From Peribacillus folii (GTDB lineage Bacteria > Bacillota > Bacilli > Bacillales > DSM-1321), in NCBI RefSeq assembly GCF_030271255.1, contig NZ_JASJOM010000001.1, positions 310,001 through 374,000 of the forward strand: a stretch of 64,000 bases of DNA, given 5' to 3'. A model generated the notes under the pieces. The model ran no database searches. It was not told the origin of the DNA and saw only the letters and a list, made by a program, of their open reading frames with translations. Positions 26,152 through 36,127 of this stretch are shown here, one piece after another. A program made the translations under genes and the position numbers. Position 1 is the stretch's first letter. Every line of letters starts with the position of its first letter.

Positions 26152-27783
26152 CTATTTTGCATCCCGATCGCCCGTTTTGCAACTGTTATTTTTATCATAC
26201 ATGATTCTGTCATCAATGACCGTCATGACGGCTTGAGCTGTTAGGAGGTCATCGGGCTTCACCCTGAATACATCCAGATCAAACACGGTAAAGTCGGCAT
26301 CATACCCCTTTACGATCATACCGCGCCGTTTTTCCTGACCTATAGCCGCGGCACTGCCTTTCGTATAAAGGGAAAATGCCTCAAAAACGGTGAGCCTTTC
26401 AGCCAAGCCATAGCCAGCAGCATCACTGCCGATTTTTGCCCTCGTCACAGCAGCATGAATCCCCAAGATTGGATTGAGCGGCTCGATCGGCGCATCCGAA
26501 CCTCCCGCACAAATGATGCCCAAGTTCAAATAGGTCTTCCATGCGTATGAAGATGCCAATAGCTTTGCCGGAACCTTTTCTTCGACCCATGGGAAATCCG
26601 ACGGTACGAAGCCCGGCTGGATATCGAAGATCACCGGCAGTTTTGCTGCCCGTTCCAACAGGTCCGGCCGGACAATCTGAGCATGGATGAGCCGATCATG
26701 CAAGCCGGCTTTCGGGGGGAGGGCAACGAGTGCATCCAATACATATTCAAAAGCAAGGTCGCCAATCGCATGAGCCGCGATCGGCATATCTGCCTGCCTT
26801 GCTTTTTGCACCCATCGGCGAAGTTCATTTTCCGTGAATATTGCCACGCCATTCGTATTGCTTTGATCTGCATAAGGCTCGCTCAGCAGGGCTGTGTGAC
26901 CGCCTAACGAGCCATCGGCGAATAGCTTCATGCTGTCGAACTTGATATATTGCGTTCCCCCTTGATAACGGCCGCCTGCTGCCAGCATATCTTCAAGGGC
27001 TTCATGATGTACGAGCAAATTGGCCCGGAAGGCCATGCCCTTTTCCTCGATGACCGTTTTAAACGCCGCGTACGTCGGCTGGAAGCCATTGTAATAATGG
27101 AGGTCCTCCGTATGTCCGCCCGTCAGCCCCAGCTTATGGGCATCTTGTATCGCCTCCGTAAGCGCCGTTTCAATATAGTCCTGGTCAATGCCGGGCAGGC
27201 TGTCTAAGATCAGGTTTTGCGCCTGGCTTTCCTTAAACAAACCGTTTAACCGCCCATCGGGATAGCGGCAGATCACACCGCCTGCCGGTTCCTCTGCACC
27301 TTCCTCGATGTCCGCTGCCAAGAGAGCGCAGGAATTCACCACCAAGGCATGACGGCAGATCCTTTTCAAAACGATGGGATGCTCCATCGATATCGCATCA
27401 AGTTCATCCCGCAGAATCAATTCCGGACTGGTCCATTCGTTTTCATTCCAGCCTTCAGCGACAATCCACTTTCCTGCAGGCGTCACGGCGCACTTTTCCT
27501 TCAGGACGCCCAGGATGGCTTCCCTGCTTTCCATCAAGGAAAGGTCAATACGAAGCAGACCCTCGCCATGTCCGACCAAATGAAGGTGGCTGTCCACCAA
27601 CCCTGGAAGCATCGTTTGTCCTTTTAAGTCGATTTCCCTGGAAATATTGCCGGCATACTCCTGCTTTAAATAGGCAAGACTGCCTGTGTCGACAATTACA
27701 CCATCCTCGCTGAAAAGTGCCTCCACCCGATCTTCTTCTTTAATCATCGTATAAATGGACCCATTGAACCATAACGTTCCCAT
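26152..27783 (-). CDS. ytcJ: Amidohydrolase family protein YtcJ
   Basis: 543 residues of the YtcJ-like amidohydrolase subgroup: MLPGLVDSHLHLVGHG (HxH metal site), IKFDSMKLFADGSLGGHTALL (the Lys metal-bridge region), AHAIGDLAFEY and CAGGSDAPIEPLNP (final Asp). The family hydrolyses C-N bonds of amides or related compounds; the true substrate of YtcJ is not known. An AAGGAG site lies about 12 bases before the ATG. It neighbours mbcS as in B. subtilis. Confidence 0.9.
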   Translation of the reverse strand: MGTLWFNGSIYTMIKEEDRVEALFSEDGVIVDTGSLAYLKQEYAGNISREIDLKGQTMLPGLVDSHLHLVGHGEGLLRIDLSLMESREAILGVLKEKCAVTPAGKWIVAEGWNENEWTSPELILRDELDAISMEHPIVLKRICRHALVVNSCALLAADIEEGAEEPAGGVICRYPDGRLNGLFKESQAQNLILDSLPGIDQDYIETALTEAIQDAHKLGLTGGHTEDLHYYNGFQPTYAAFKTVIEEKGMAFRANLLVHHEALEDMLAAGGRYQGGTQYIKFDSMKLFADGSLGGHTALLSEPYADQSNTNGVAIFTENELRRWVQKARQADMPIAAHAIGDLAFEYVLDALVALPPKAGLHDRLIHAQIVRPDLLERAAKLPVIFDIQPGFVPSDFPWVEEKVPAKLLASSYAWKTYLNLGIICAGGSDAPIEPLNPILGIHAAVTRAKIGSDAAGYGLAERLTVFEAFSLYTKGSAAAIGQEKRRGMIVKGYDADFTVFDLDVFRVKPDDLLTAQAVMTVIDDRIMYDKNNSCKTGDRDAK

Positions 27784-27890
27784 ACCGGCTATACACTCCT
27801 TATTAAATGTTTCTTACGGATATGCAGTAAGTGTACCATCCCATTCCACAGATTCCCAGAGGTAAGATTCCCTTCCATCCCAGTCAATCG

Positions 27891-27914
27891 AAAAAAGTCA
27901 GCCCGAGGGCTGAC
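27891..27914 (-). terminator. Intrinsic terminator of mbcS
   Basis: Palindrome GTCAGCCC/GGGCTGAC (27897-27914) with a six-T run on the minus strand. Confidence 0.85.
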
Positions 27915-27933
27915 CAATGACCAATGATGATGA

Positions 27934-29517
27934 TTAGTTATTCAGGATTCCTTCTTCCCTTTTCCGTAAATCAATTCGTTTGATTTTACCGGAGGTCGTT
28001 TTCGGAAGTTCATCAAGAAATTCGATCTTCCTTGGGTATTTATAGGGGGCCGTCAATTCTTTTACATGCGTTTGAAGGGTTTTGACCAAGCCCTGGCCAA
28101 GCGGATCGATATCATCCATCAAGACGACATAGGCCTTAACCACATTCCCCCTAATTTCATCAGGGCTGGCTATGACGGCACACTCTTTCACATATGGATG
28201 CTTGACAAGTGCATCTTCCACTTCAAACGGCCCTATAGTATATCCGGAGCTTATGATGATATCATCGGCACGTCCTTCAAACCAGAAATATCCCTCTTCA
28301 TCCTTTTTCGCTTGATCGCCGGTAATATAATACTCGCCACGGAATTGCTTGGCTGTACGCTCAGGGTCTTTAAAATATTCTTTAAAGAGTGCAGGCGTAT
28401 CGACATGCACGGCAATGTCTCCGACTATGCCGGGAGAACAAGGGTTGCCGGAATCATCAATGATTTCCACATGGTTCCCCGGAGTCGGTTTGCCCATCGA
28501 GCCCAGCTTGATCTCCATCCCTTTTGTAACCCCCACCAATAGGGTATTTTCGGTTTGTCCATATCCATCGCGGACTTCGATATGAAAATGTTTTTTGAAC
28601 ACCTCGAATACTTTTTGATTGAGGGGCTCACCTGCCGATACGGCACTGTGAAGGTGTGAAAGTTCATAGTCATCAAGATTATCCACCTTAGCCATCAGCC
28701 GGTACTCGGTCGGTGTGCAGCATAACGCATTCACCTTGTAATCCTGCAGCAGCTGAAGGTATTTCTTCGCCTCGAACTTGCCATGGTAGGCAAGGCCCGT
28801 TGCTCCCGTTCCCAGAACAGCCAGGAACGGACTCCAGATCCACTTTTGCCAACCCGGACCTGCCGTGGCCCAAACCACATCCCCCTCGCTGATGCCGAGC
28901 CAATTCGCTGCCGATGTCTTCAGATGGGCATAAGCCCAGCCATGCGTATGGACGACCCCTTTTGGATTTCCTGTCGTACCGGATGTGTAAGATAAAAAGG
29001 CCATATCCTCACTCTTCGTCGCAGCCATTGCCAGCAGATCCGATTCGGCAGCGGCGAGCTCGTCCAAATCGAGCCAATTTTCAACAGGGTTTCCGATCGA
29101 GAATTTCAGCAGGCCAGCGGCGCCATCTACCTCATTCAGTTCGGATGTATATTCATGATAACTGACTATCCCTTTGACATCACCATGGCCAATCCGATAC
29201 TCCAGATCCTTTGCACGCAGCATCTCCGAGCAAGGGATGACGATCATGCCCATTTTCAATGCAGCTAAATAAACCTGGTAGGCTTCAACCAGGCGAGGAA
29301 TGATGATCAGGACCGTATCGCCTTTTCCGAGACCTTCCTTCTTGAAGGCATTCCCGATTTTATTTGCACGTTTAAGTAATTTTTCATATGTAAGTTGTTT
29401 TTTCTCTCCGGCTTCGTTCTCCCAAAGAACAGCAACTTTTTCTGGATTTTTTGCAAAACGTTCCATTTCACTCACTAAGTTGTACTGTTCCGGAGCTAAT
29501 AAATCTTCACGTTTCAT
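27934..29517 (-). CDS. mbcS: Acyl-CoA synthetase MbcS (YtcI-like)
   Basis: 527-residue AMP-forming synthetase. Core motifs are YTSGTTGNPKGVVHTHG (ATP loop), DGYGQTE, YITGDQAKKDEEGYFWFEGRADDIIISSGYTIGP (hinge region) and the C-terminal PKTTSGKIKR lysine, the usual target for acetylation control. B. subtilis YtcI/MbcS activates branched short-chain acids such as isobutyrate and 2-methylbutyrate to their CoA esters for branched fatty-acid synthesis. Single gene with its own terminator. Confidence 0.92.
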   Translation of the reverse strand: MKREDLLAPEQYNLVSEMERFAKNPEKVAVLWENEAGEKKQLTYEKLLKRANKIGNAFKKEGLGKGDTVLIIIPRLVEAYQVYLAALKMGMIVIPCSEMLRAKDLEYRIGHGDVKGIVSYHEYTSELNEVDGAAGLLKFSIGNPVENWLDLDELAAAESDLLAMAATKSEDMAFLSYTSGTTGNPKGVVHTHGWAYAHLKTSAANWLGISEGDVVWATAGPGWQKWIWSPFLAVLGTGATGLAYHGKFEAKKYLQLLQDYKVNALCCTPTEYRLMAKVDNLDDYELSHLHSAVSAGEPLNQKVFEVFKKHFHIEVRDGYGQTENTLLVGVTKGMEIKLGSMGKPTPGNHVEIIDDSGNPCSPGIVGDIAVHVDTPALFKEYFKDPERTAKQFRGEYYITGDQAKKDEEGYFWFEGRADDIIISSGYTIGPFEVEDALVKHPYVKECAVIASPDEIRGNVVKAYVVLMDDIDPLGQGLVKTLQTHVKELTAPYKYPRKIEFLDELPKTTSGKIKRIDLRKREEGILNN

Positions 29518-29742
29518 TTTCTTCCCTCCAATTATGAACTCTTAGTACCTACTCATTATACAAGATACTGCTCACACATATCCATGTATTTTTACAAATT
29601 CATAAGAGAGGACAGATGAAAGACGCTTCCCCAGGGTTAAGCGAATGCCGTTTCCGTGTAATAGATGATTGTTTCTTTGGTCGTTCCTTCACTTTAGGCA
29701 CTCGTTTATTCAAAGAAACTCGAATATAACCATCTTTTGTGC

Positions 29743-29777
29743 ATAAAGAAGAGAGCGGGTTTTACAACCCGCTCTCT
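29743..29777 (-). terminator. Intrinsic terminator of the ssp gene
   Basis: 10-bp stem (29750-29759 with 29768-29777, AGAGAGCGGG/CCCGCTCTCT) and a T-rich tail. The remaining 29518-29742 shows no gene. Confidence 0.85.
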
Positions 29778-29795
29778 GTAGCCATATTTATGAAG

Positions 29796-30002
29796 TTATC
29801 TTTTGTATCCTCCGCCTAATTGTTGTTCAGCCATTTGAACAAGGCGTTTTGTGATTTCTCCACCTACTGATCCGTTAGCGCGAGCAGTTGTGTCTGCACC
29901 AAGTTGTACGCCGAATTCAGAAGCGATTTCGTATTTCATTTGTTCTAGAGCTTGTTCAACTCCAGGTACCAATAATTCGTTTGAGCTGTTGTTGTTTGCC
30001 AT
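29796..30002 (-). CDS. sspA: Alpha/beta-type small acid-soluble spore protein
   Basis: 68 residues. Both family signatures are present: the GPR protease cleavage region [37 protein letters not shown] and the N-terminal [20 protein letters not shown]. These proteins coat spore DNA and guard it against UV and heat, then are degraded at germination. It is a single gene next to thiI, the usual place of sspA in Bacillus. A sigma-G promoter is expected. The upstream GAATGA...CTATAAT pattern is only suggestive. Confidence 0.97.
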   Translation of the reverse strand: MANNNSSNELLVPGVEQALEQMKYEIASEFGVQLGADTTARANGSVGGEITKRLVQMAEQQLGGGYKR

Positions 30003-30084
30003 GTGTTTTTCACCTCCTTGTGATTATAGAGTGTGTTAAAACACAGGGCTTCATTCGCACTATTTTATTGGTAATTACAGGATA

Positions 30085-31296
30085 TTAAAACAAGTCTTCC
30101 ATGGCTTCTTCTTTATCGAATGTCTGCCCCGGTTTAATGGTCAAGATTTCGGTTTCGGACACCGCTTTTTCAATCAAGGAATCGAAATCGACGAAGCTTT
30201 CATAGTAGTTGACCTTCTCACGTTTCGGTTTCGTTTTTGGACTTGCCGGCGTGAATACGGTACAGCAATCTTCATATGGAAGATTGGATATTTCGAACGT
30301 GTCGAGCTCCCTGGCAATTTTGATGATCTCGGTTTTATCCATCGTGATAAGCGGGCGCAAGATCGGTGTGTTCGTCACCTCGTTGATGGCAAACATGCTG
30401 CTCATCGTCTGACTCGCCACCTGGCCAAGGCTTTCGCCGGTGATAAGGGCCATGGCTTCCTCTTTTTCACGGATTTTATCGGCGACACGCATCATCAAGC
30501 GGCGAGTTGTGGTCATCGAGTAGTTTTCCGGGATTTGTTTTTGAATCAATAATTGAATTTCCGTGAATGGCACGATATGAACCTTCATGCTTCCATTTAT
30601 TTCAGCAAGCTTCCCTGCCAGATCAATGACCTTTTGCCTGGACCTTTCACTTGTGAAAGGCGGACTGTAAAAATGGATCGCTTCGACATCCAAACCGCGT
30701 TTCATGGAAAGGAATCCGGCTACAGGGCTATCGATCCCGCCTGAAAGCATTAACATCGCCTTCCCGCTTGATCCGAACGGAAGCCCTCCGGCACCTTGAA
30801 TGATTTCACCCGTCAGATATACAGCTTCACGTCTCACTTCGACCAGCAGATTCAAATCGGGATTCTTTACATCCACTGTTACATTTTCCGTATTTCGCAG
30901 CAAATGTCCGCCGAGGGCCCTGTTAATCTCATCGGTATTATAGGGGAAATCCTTGTCCGCACGCTTCGTCGTGATCTTGAATGTGCTTACCTCTTCGGAA
31001 GTTTGGTTAAGGTAATATAGCGCTGCCGTTTTCATCACTTCGAGGTCACGCTCGATTTTTATTGCCGGACTTAAAGACTGGATGCCAAAGATCCCCTTTA
31101 ACCGTTCAATGACAGGCTTATGGTCCACTCCGTTCAGCAGGACATACATCCGCTCGCGGTTTGCTGTAAGCACTACACCTTCGATATCCTTTAAACTCCA
31201 GCGGATGTGTGCCTTCATTTTGTCTACAAAGCCTTTGCGGTTTCTTTTTTTCGTGGAGATTTCTCCATAGCGGATAATTATATGATCAAATTTCAT
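30085..31296 (-). CDS. thiI: tRNA 4-thiouridine synthase / thiamine sulfurtransferase ThiI
   Basis: 403 residues. N-terminal ferredoxin-like and THUMP domains (RIDDI-type start FDHIIIRYGEISTKKRNRKGF) are followed by the PP-loop AMLMLSGGIDSPVAGFLSMKRG. It adenylates U8 of tRNA and passes sulfur for s4U, and for thiazole synthesis in many bacteria. The C-terminal rhodanese domain of the enterobacterial protein is absent, as usual in Bacillus, where the partner desulfurase acts directly. It overlaps iscS by four bases. Confidence 0.97.
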   Translation of the reverse strand: MKFDHIIIRYGEISTKKRNRKGFVDKMKAHIRWSLKDIEGVVLTANRERMYVLLNGVDHKPVIERLKGIFGIQSLSPAIKIERDLEVMKTAALYYLNQTSEEVSTFKITTKRADKDFPYNTDEINRALGGHLLRNTENVTVDVKNPDLNLLVEVRREAVYLTGEIIQGAGGLPFGSSGKAMLMLSGGIDSPVAGFLSMKRGLDVEAIHFYSPPFTSERSRQKVIDLAGKLAEINGSMKVHIVPFTEIQLLIQKQIPENYSMTTTRRLMMRVADKIREKEEAMALITGESLGQVASQTMSSMFAINEVTNTPILRPLITMDKTEIIKIARELDTFEISNLPYEDCCTVFTPASPKTKPKREKVNYYESFVDFDSLIEKAVSETEILTIKPGQTFDKEEAMEDLF

Positions 31297-32441
31297 TTAG
31301 CAACCCTCATTATTTTTTCTAAGTTAGCGACGATTTTCCGTATCGCAGCCAGAACTCGCTTCGCTTCTTCCAGCTCATTTCCATAGGCAGTGCTGATGCG
31401 GATGACGCTCTCTGACCGGGCTTGATCACGGAACATCGCATCCACCGTTTTGCTGACCGACCTTTTTTTCGAAGAACAGGCGCTGGTCGTCGAAACAATG
31501 ATTCCATCCGATTCGAGAGCATGCAGCAATACCTCTGATTTAAGCAGCGGTACGGAAAAATTCAATATATGCGGTGCACCCTCCTCAGGGCTGTTGACCA
31601 GCACACCTTCCGTCTCCAATAACCCTTTATATAAATATGTTTTTATTTGTTCAAGCTTATCATGATACAGCAGTTGATTGTTCATGCTAATGCGGAAGGC
31701 TTTTGAAAGGGCAACGATTCCAGCGACATTTTCGGTGCCGCTCCTGATTTGCGTTTCTTGATTGCCCCCATGAAACAGCGGGTCGATCTGAACGCCTTCA
31801 CGAATATACAGGAAGCCTGTCCCCTTCAAGCCATGGATTTTATGCCCGGAAAAGGTGCATAAATCGATATTGGCTTCGCGTAAAGATAAAGGAACCTTAC
31901 CAGCTCCCTGGACGTTATCGACATGAAAGAGCACGTGCGGGTATCGCTCCAGTATTTTTCCTATGTCAGCAATCGGTTGTATCGAGCCTACCTCATTATT
32001 GACATGCATGATGGAAACCAATATCGTATCCTCCCGCAATGCCTCCTTAAGGTCGGTCATGTCAATCTGCCCATATTCGTTAACGGGCAGAATCGTGATC
32101 TCAAAACCGGATTTCGTCAATGACTGACAGGCATCTTCGACAGATGGATGCTCGATCGCTGTCGTGATGATGTGTTTGCCCCGGTTATTCCGGTATTGGG
32201 CTGCACCTTTAATGGCAAGATTATTTCCTTCCGTTCCCCCTGAAGTGAAATATATTTCAGAGCCTTTAACCTTCAATAAATCAGCGATCTGCTTTCGTGC
32301 TGCAGAAAGCAGTTTTTCGGCTTGAACCCCAAGCCCGTGCAGCGAGGAGGGATTGCCGAAATAATCAGAAGATACCTTCATGAACGATTCGATGACTTCT
32401 GGATATGGTTTGGTTGTTGCACTATTGTCAAAATAAATCAT
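31293..32441 (-). CDS. nifZ: Cysteine desulfurase (NifS/IscS family, ThiI partner)
   Basis: 382 residues. PLP-dependent; takes sulfur from cysteine as a persulfide. IYFDNSATTKP, the HxD pair region (HVNNEVGSIQPI...HVDNVQGAGK), the PLP lysine in FSGHKIHGLKGTG and the catalytic loop cysteine in VSTTSACSSKKRSVS are all seen. Four-base overlap with thiI makes it the dedicated sulfur donor for ThiI, as NifZ in B. subtilis. Confidence 0.95.
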   Translation of the reverse strand: MIYFDNSATTKPYPEVIESFMKVSSDYFGNPSSLHGLGVQAEKLLSAARKQIADLLKVKGSEIYFTSGGTEGNNLAIKGAAQYRNNRGKHIITTAIEHPSVEDACQSLTKSGFEITILPVNEYGQIDMTDLKEALREDTILVSIMHVNNEVGSIQPIADIGKILERYPHVLFHVDNVQGAGKVPLSLREANIDLCTFSGHKIHGLKGTGFLYIREGVQIDPLFHGGNQETQIRSGTENVAGIVALSKAFRISMNNQLLYHDKLEQIKTYLYKGLLETEGVLVNSPEEGAPHILNFSVPLLKSEVLLHALESDGIIVSTTSACSSKKRSVSKTVDAMFRDQARSESVIRISTAYGNELEEAKRVLAAIRKIVANLEKIMRVAK

Positions 32442-32633
32442 GGTTCACCTTCCATGTTTTGTATCTATGATGGTCAATCTTTTGCATATCATTAGGATTG
32501 TTGCTGTTGCAACTACTAATAATAACATAATTGAATTTGAAAGAGAATGTAAATCAATGGCCACGGTTTGAATGCCACGCTAAAAATGGAGCTATGCGCT
32601 TTAACCGTGCTCTTGGATCTGTTTTAGCCACCA

Positions 32634-32660
32634 AATCAAAAAACCCGCCATGGCGGGTTT
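32634..32660 (-). terminator. Intrinsic terminator of ezrA
   Basis: A perfect 20-bp palindrome (AAACCCGCCA/TGGCGGGTTT, 32641-32660) followed by a T-rich tract on the minus strand. It touches the ezrA stop codon. Confidence 0.88.
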
Positions 32661-34354
32661 TAAGATAGGACTTCTTCAATATTCGCACCAATTTTCCGCA
32701 GGCTGCCTGGGTCGACCTTTTCAATCGCCGTGGCTGCCGTTTCCAATGCAGCTTGATATTCATAGCTGCGGAATTTCGCCTCTGCTTCCCTGAGGCTGTC
32801 GGCAATAGTATCATGACTGCTGCGATACCGATTTCCGAATTGAATCACTTTTTCGGCCAAATACATATGCTCGATCAATTCCTGTGCCTTTTCGTAAACC
32901 TTATTCACCTGTTGGACCGCTTTGTCTAAATATATATAAACGGCAGCCATATCAAGCGGCTTTTCCTCCAGTTTATTTTGAACGTCCTCGATGCTTTCTT
33001 TGGCATCCTGGAGCACCGTTTTATAATCTTCGGGAAGTCCGGGGATATTGCTTTTGGAAATCAAGCGGCCCGTTTCAACCATTTTCCGCTTCAATTCAGC
33101 CAATGAGTCCCTCGCGTCCATTTCATCCTTCCGTAAAGCCTGCAGCTTGACAGTAAAATCTTTCTGATTTTCCTGCAATTCTTTCAGCTGCTCTGAAAGC
33201 CCCTGCATCTCTTCACTGATCAATGAGCTTGCCATCACATTATCCTCCATTTTCAAAACGAGCAATTGATGGCGTTTTGAAATCTGGGCAATCTGCTTTT
33301 CCATTTTCCGTTGTGCGTCGAGCTCATTTTCAGTCAAATGATAGGTGTGCTGGACATGTATCGTTTCAACTTTGAGTTTATCATTTTCATATTCAAGGTC
33401 ACTTATCGTTTTCCTGAGGACTTCATCATTCTTCAAGATATACTGTTTGGAGAGCACCTCTTTTTCCAGCAGGTCATACAGTACCTCGATGCTTTCGTGC
33501 ATATCTTTAATGCCTTTTTCGACAGCTTCCGTTTCGGCATTTTCCAATTGCGTCTTGTAAAGCTCCAATTCCTCCTCAAGCCTTGCTACCTCCTGCTGAA
33601 AATGGATATGGCTCAATAGGTAGCCCTGCCCTGACATCTCCTCATACCCATCCTTCAATTCATTGATTTGGGCATGCAGCTCGGTTTGGCTGTCAACCAA
33701 TAGTTTGGGCAGCATCTCCATTTTGACGGCAAGGACTGACAGCTTATCCTTAATCGAAAGAACAAGCTCCCTCGCATTCAAGTAGTTTCCGTTTTCCGTT
33801 TCTTCTTCATACCTTTGCAGGACCTGCAATACTTCATCCAGGGAGCCTTCGAGCTTATCCGCCGCTTTCCCATAATTATGTCTATGTGCAAGCAATGATT
33901 TCTTCAATTGGCGGTAGGATTCTTTAATATCCTCGATTTCCAAGCGGTTCTTTTCCTCACTGCCAACAAGTTCATTCAATTCATATAAAATCTTCTTGAT
34001 CATTTCCTCTATTTCATTCAGCATGACGGTAATTTTGTGCTGTACCTCTTTCGAGCGGCTGAACCGGTACTTATCGACGTACTCCTCTGCATCGAATAAA
34101 AGCTCTTCGACCTTCGGCATATGGTCCGTAATGATGGCATCCCATTCGATACGCCAGTTTTCGAACATTTCCTCCGTTTCACCAGTCATGTTCAATTGTT
34201 TGACTTTAGAAAGCTCTTCAAGCACGGGGCGGTGCATGATGCTTATTTTCCAGGATTCCAGTCGATCGATTTCTTTAAAATACCTCTTTTTGAAAAAATA
34301 ACCCCAAATGATGAAAATCAAAATTAATACGATTACTCCAAGTATGTACTCCAT
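32660..34354 (-). CDS. ezrA: Septation ring formation regulator EzrA
   Basis: 564 residues, the usual EzrA length. One N-terminal membrane helix (YILGVIVLILIFIIWGYFF) anchors a long cytosolic chain of coiled-coil (spectrin-like) repeats with many Glu and Lys. EzrA binds FtsZ, hinders rings at wrong sites and helps move PBP1 between septum and side wall. It has no convincing operon partner here; the next gene, hisJ, is divergent. Confidence 0.97.
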   Translation of the reverse strand: MEYILGVIVLILIFIIWGYFFKKRYFKEIDRLESWKISIMHRPVLEELSKVKQLNMTGETEEMFENWRIEWDAIITDHMPKVEELLFDAEEYVDKYRFSRSKEVQHKITVMLNEIEEMIKKILYELNELVGSEEKNRLEIEDIKESYRQLKKSLLAHRHNYGKAADKLEGSLDEVLQVLQRYEEETENGNYLNARELVLSIKDKLSVLAVKMEMLPKLLVDSQTELHAQINELKDGYEEMSGQGYLLSHIHFQQEVARLEEELELYKTQLENAETEAVEKGIKDMHESIEVLYDLLEKEVLSKQYILKNDEVLRKTISDLEYENDKLKVETIHVQHTYHLTENELDAQRKMEKQIAQISKRHQLLVLKMEDNVMASSLISEEMQGLSEQLKELQENQKDFTVKLQALRKDEMDARDSLAELKRKMVETGRLISKSNIPGLPEDYKTVLQDAKESIEDVQNKLEEKPLDMAAVYIYLDKAVQQVNKVYEKAQELIEHMYLAEKVIQFGNRYRSSHDTIADSLREAEAKFRSYEYQAALETAATAIEKVDPGSLRKIGANIEEVLS

Positions 34355-34522
34355 GCTAGGCCCCCTGTTCTAGTCCTTACAGTCTTGCTCTATTATATAT
34401 CAATTTTTAAAATGTTAAATTTAATGCTTTTATGATACCATGTTAGCAATAATTTTTGATGAGAAAAATGATTTTTTTGTAGAAAATTGCTACAAATACC
34501 TGTTTTTTGGGAGGGAATGACC

Positions 34523-35326
34523 ATGAAAGCTGATAGTCATGTGCATACTCCGTTTTGCCCTCACGGCTCTGCGGATACTTTCGATGATTATATCAGGCGG
34601 GGGATCGAGCTGGGATTAAAGGAAATCACCTTTACGGAACACGCTCCCTTGCCACGGGACTTTCAAGACCCGACACCTGAAAAGGACAGTGGCATGGACG
34701 CTGCCCTGCTCCTCGATTACTTTCAGGAGCTGCGCGTATTGAAAGAACGCCATAAAGACAAAATCTTGATCAAAACAGGACTGGAAGTCGACTTTATCGA
34801 GGGCCATGAGAGAGCTACAAAGGAGTTCCTCAATGAAATCGGGGAGTTCCTTGATGACAGCATCCTTTCCGTCCACTTCATCAAGATCAAAAACACTTGG
34901 CACTGCATGGATTACAGTGCAGACGAGTTCAGTCAAATCGCTAAAAGACTGGGATCCGTCGAGGCGCTATATGCCAAATATTATGATACAGTAGAAAAAT
35001 CAATTGAAGCTGATTTAGGCATATATAAGCCGAAACGGATCGGACATATCACCCTTGTCCATAAATTCCAGCAGCGTCATCCATCCGCATTGAATTTTGA
35101 CGAGCGTGTATACAGGGTGCTGGATTTGATCAAGAAAGAAAATTATCAACTCGATTACAATGGTGCCGGTCTCGCTAAACCGCTTTGCGGGGAACCGTAT
35201 CCGCCAGAACGGTTTGCCAGACGTGCCACGGAGCTCGGCATTCCGCTTGTTTATGGCTCAGATGCCCATCAGGCCAAAGATTTGGGGCAGGGATACCGGG
35301 CTTTGATTTCAGGGTTCAACGGATAA
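34523..35326 (+). CDS. hisJ: Histidinol-phosphatase, PHP family
   Basis: 267 residues from ATG at 34523, chosen because GGGAGGG lies at the right distance and it gives ADSHVHTPFCPHG as the start. This PHP-type enzyme hydrolyses histidinol phosphate to histidinol, the penultimate step of histidine synthesis. Metal-binding motifs: HVHTPFCPHGS, FTEHAPLP, KTGLEVDFIEGHE, SVHFIK and YGSDAHQAKDLG. The rest of the his operon is not in this window, as in B. subtilis. The stop is two bases from that of refZ. Confidence 0.95.
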   Translation: MKADSHVHTPFCPHGSADTFDDYIRRGIELGLKEITFTEHAPLPRDFQDPTPEKDSGMDAALLLDYFQELRVLKERHKDKILIKTGLEVDFIEGHERATKEFLNEIGEFLDDSILSVHFIKIKNTWHCMDYSADEFSQIAKRLGSVEALYAKYYDTVEKSIEADLGIYKPKRIGHITLVHKFQQRHPSALNFDERVYRVLDLIKKENYQLDYNGAGLAKPLCGEPYPPERFARRATELGIPLVYGSDAHQAKDLGQGYRALISGFNG

Positions 35327-35328
35327 CT

Positions 35329-35973
35329 TCAGGCCCTTCCCGCCAACTGTGGCTCAAGGTCCCTTGCAATGAAAAGGGTATCCTGCAGGAACCTCCCGAC
35401 TTCATTCGCATAGATATTCGTGTAATAAGCCTCCTGCGGGAACACATGAAGCACATCCATCGCATAATGGGTATGAAGGACAGGAGCCGTAAGGAGGCCC
35501 TTCAGCTGCAGCAGATACATCGGGATTGAGACCGAGTGGAAGCTCCTGTTCTTGATCCCTTGTTCCAAAATATATTGAAAATAAGACTTTTCCTTTGTAA
35601 AATAAGTCGAATGAATTTCCCGGTTTAAATTGGAATCCAATGAAGATTCCCCATATATGAATCGCGCAGCCAGGAAGTTTTCCCTCTGGAAGGCGAGAAT
35701 GCCTTTCACCAGGTCCAGCAGGCATTGCTGCGGTCCATTAAGGTCGAGAAGGGTCATGTTGGTCTCAAGGACCAGGATATAGTCTTCTAAATAGGAAGTG
35801 AAACAGAACTCCAGCAGTCCCTGTTTGTTTTTGAAATAGTAGGCAATATTGGCAGCATTCACCTTCGCTTTATTGGCAATATCCCGGATCGAGGTCGCGT
35901 GGTAACCTTTCAAATGAAATAAATGCAAGGCAGCTTCGACAATGGCTTGTTTCGTTGGCGTTTGGCGATTCAT
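35329..35973 (-). CDS. refZ: TetR-family regulator of FtsZ, RefZ
   Basis: 214 residues from ATG at 35973 (GAGGGA eight bases before); the longer TTG-started form would include the operator-like palindrome at 36000. TetR-type helix-turn-helix: AIVEAALHLFHLKGYHATSIRDIANKAKVNAANIAYYFKNKQGLL. The ligand half is diverged. The position next to hisJ and YtsP identifies RefZ (YttP), which binds sites near the origin and times Z-ring shift in sporulation. No terminator lies between it and convergent hisJ. Confidence 0.9.
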   Translation of the reverse strand: MNRQTPTKQAIVEAALHLFHLKGYHATSIRDIANKAKVNAANIAYYFKNKQGLLEFCFTSYLEDYILVLETNMTLLDLNGPQQCLLDLVKGILAFQRENFLAARFIYGESSLDSNLNREIHSTYFTKEKSYFQYILEQGIKNRSFHSVSIPMYLLQLKGLLTAPVLHTHYAMDVLHVFPQEAYYTNIYANEVGRFLQDTLFIARDLEPQLAGRA

Positions 35974-35999
35974 TCTGGCAATCCCTCGCTTTCTTTGAG

Positions 36000-36010
36000 A
36001 CAAGTCTTGT
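36000..36010 (-). promoter_or_regulatory. Palindrome upstream of refZ, candidate operator
   Basis: ACAAGTCTTGT is a perfect 11-base dyad just upstream of the refZ start. B. subtilis RefZ binds a palindromic motif near its own gene; I cannot confirm that this is the same motif. Confidence 0.3.
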
Positions 36011-36127
36011 GGACTATTTCTGCAAGAATGAGGCTGAATCCTTTAGTTAGTTCTCGACAATTTACCAACAATCAAGCAACATGGCTACAATGTGCTGTAA
36101 AAATATGCGGAAGACAGGTGAACGCTT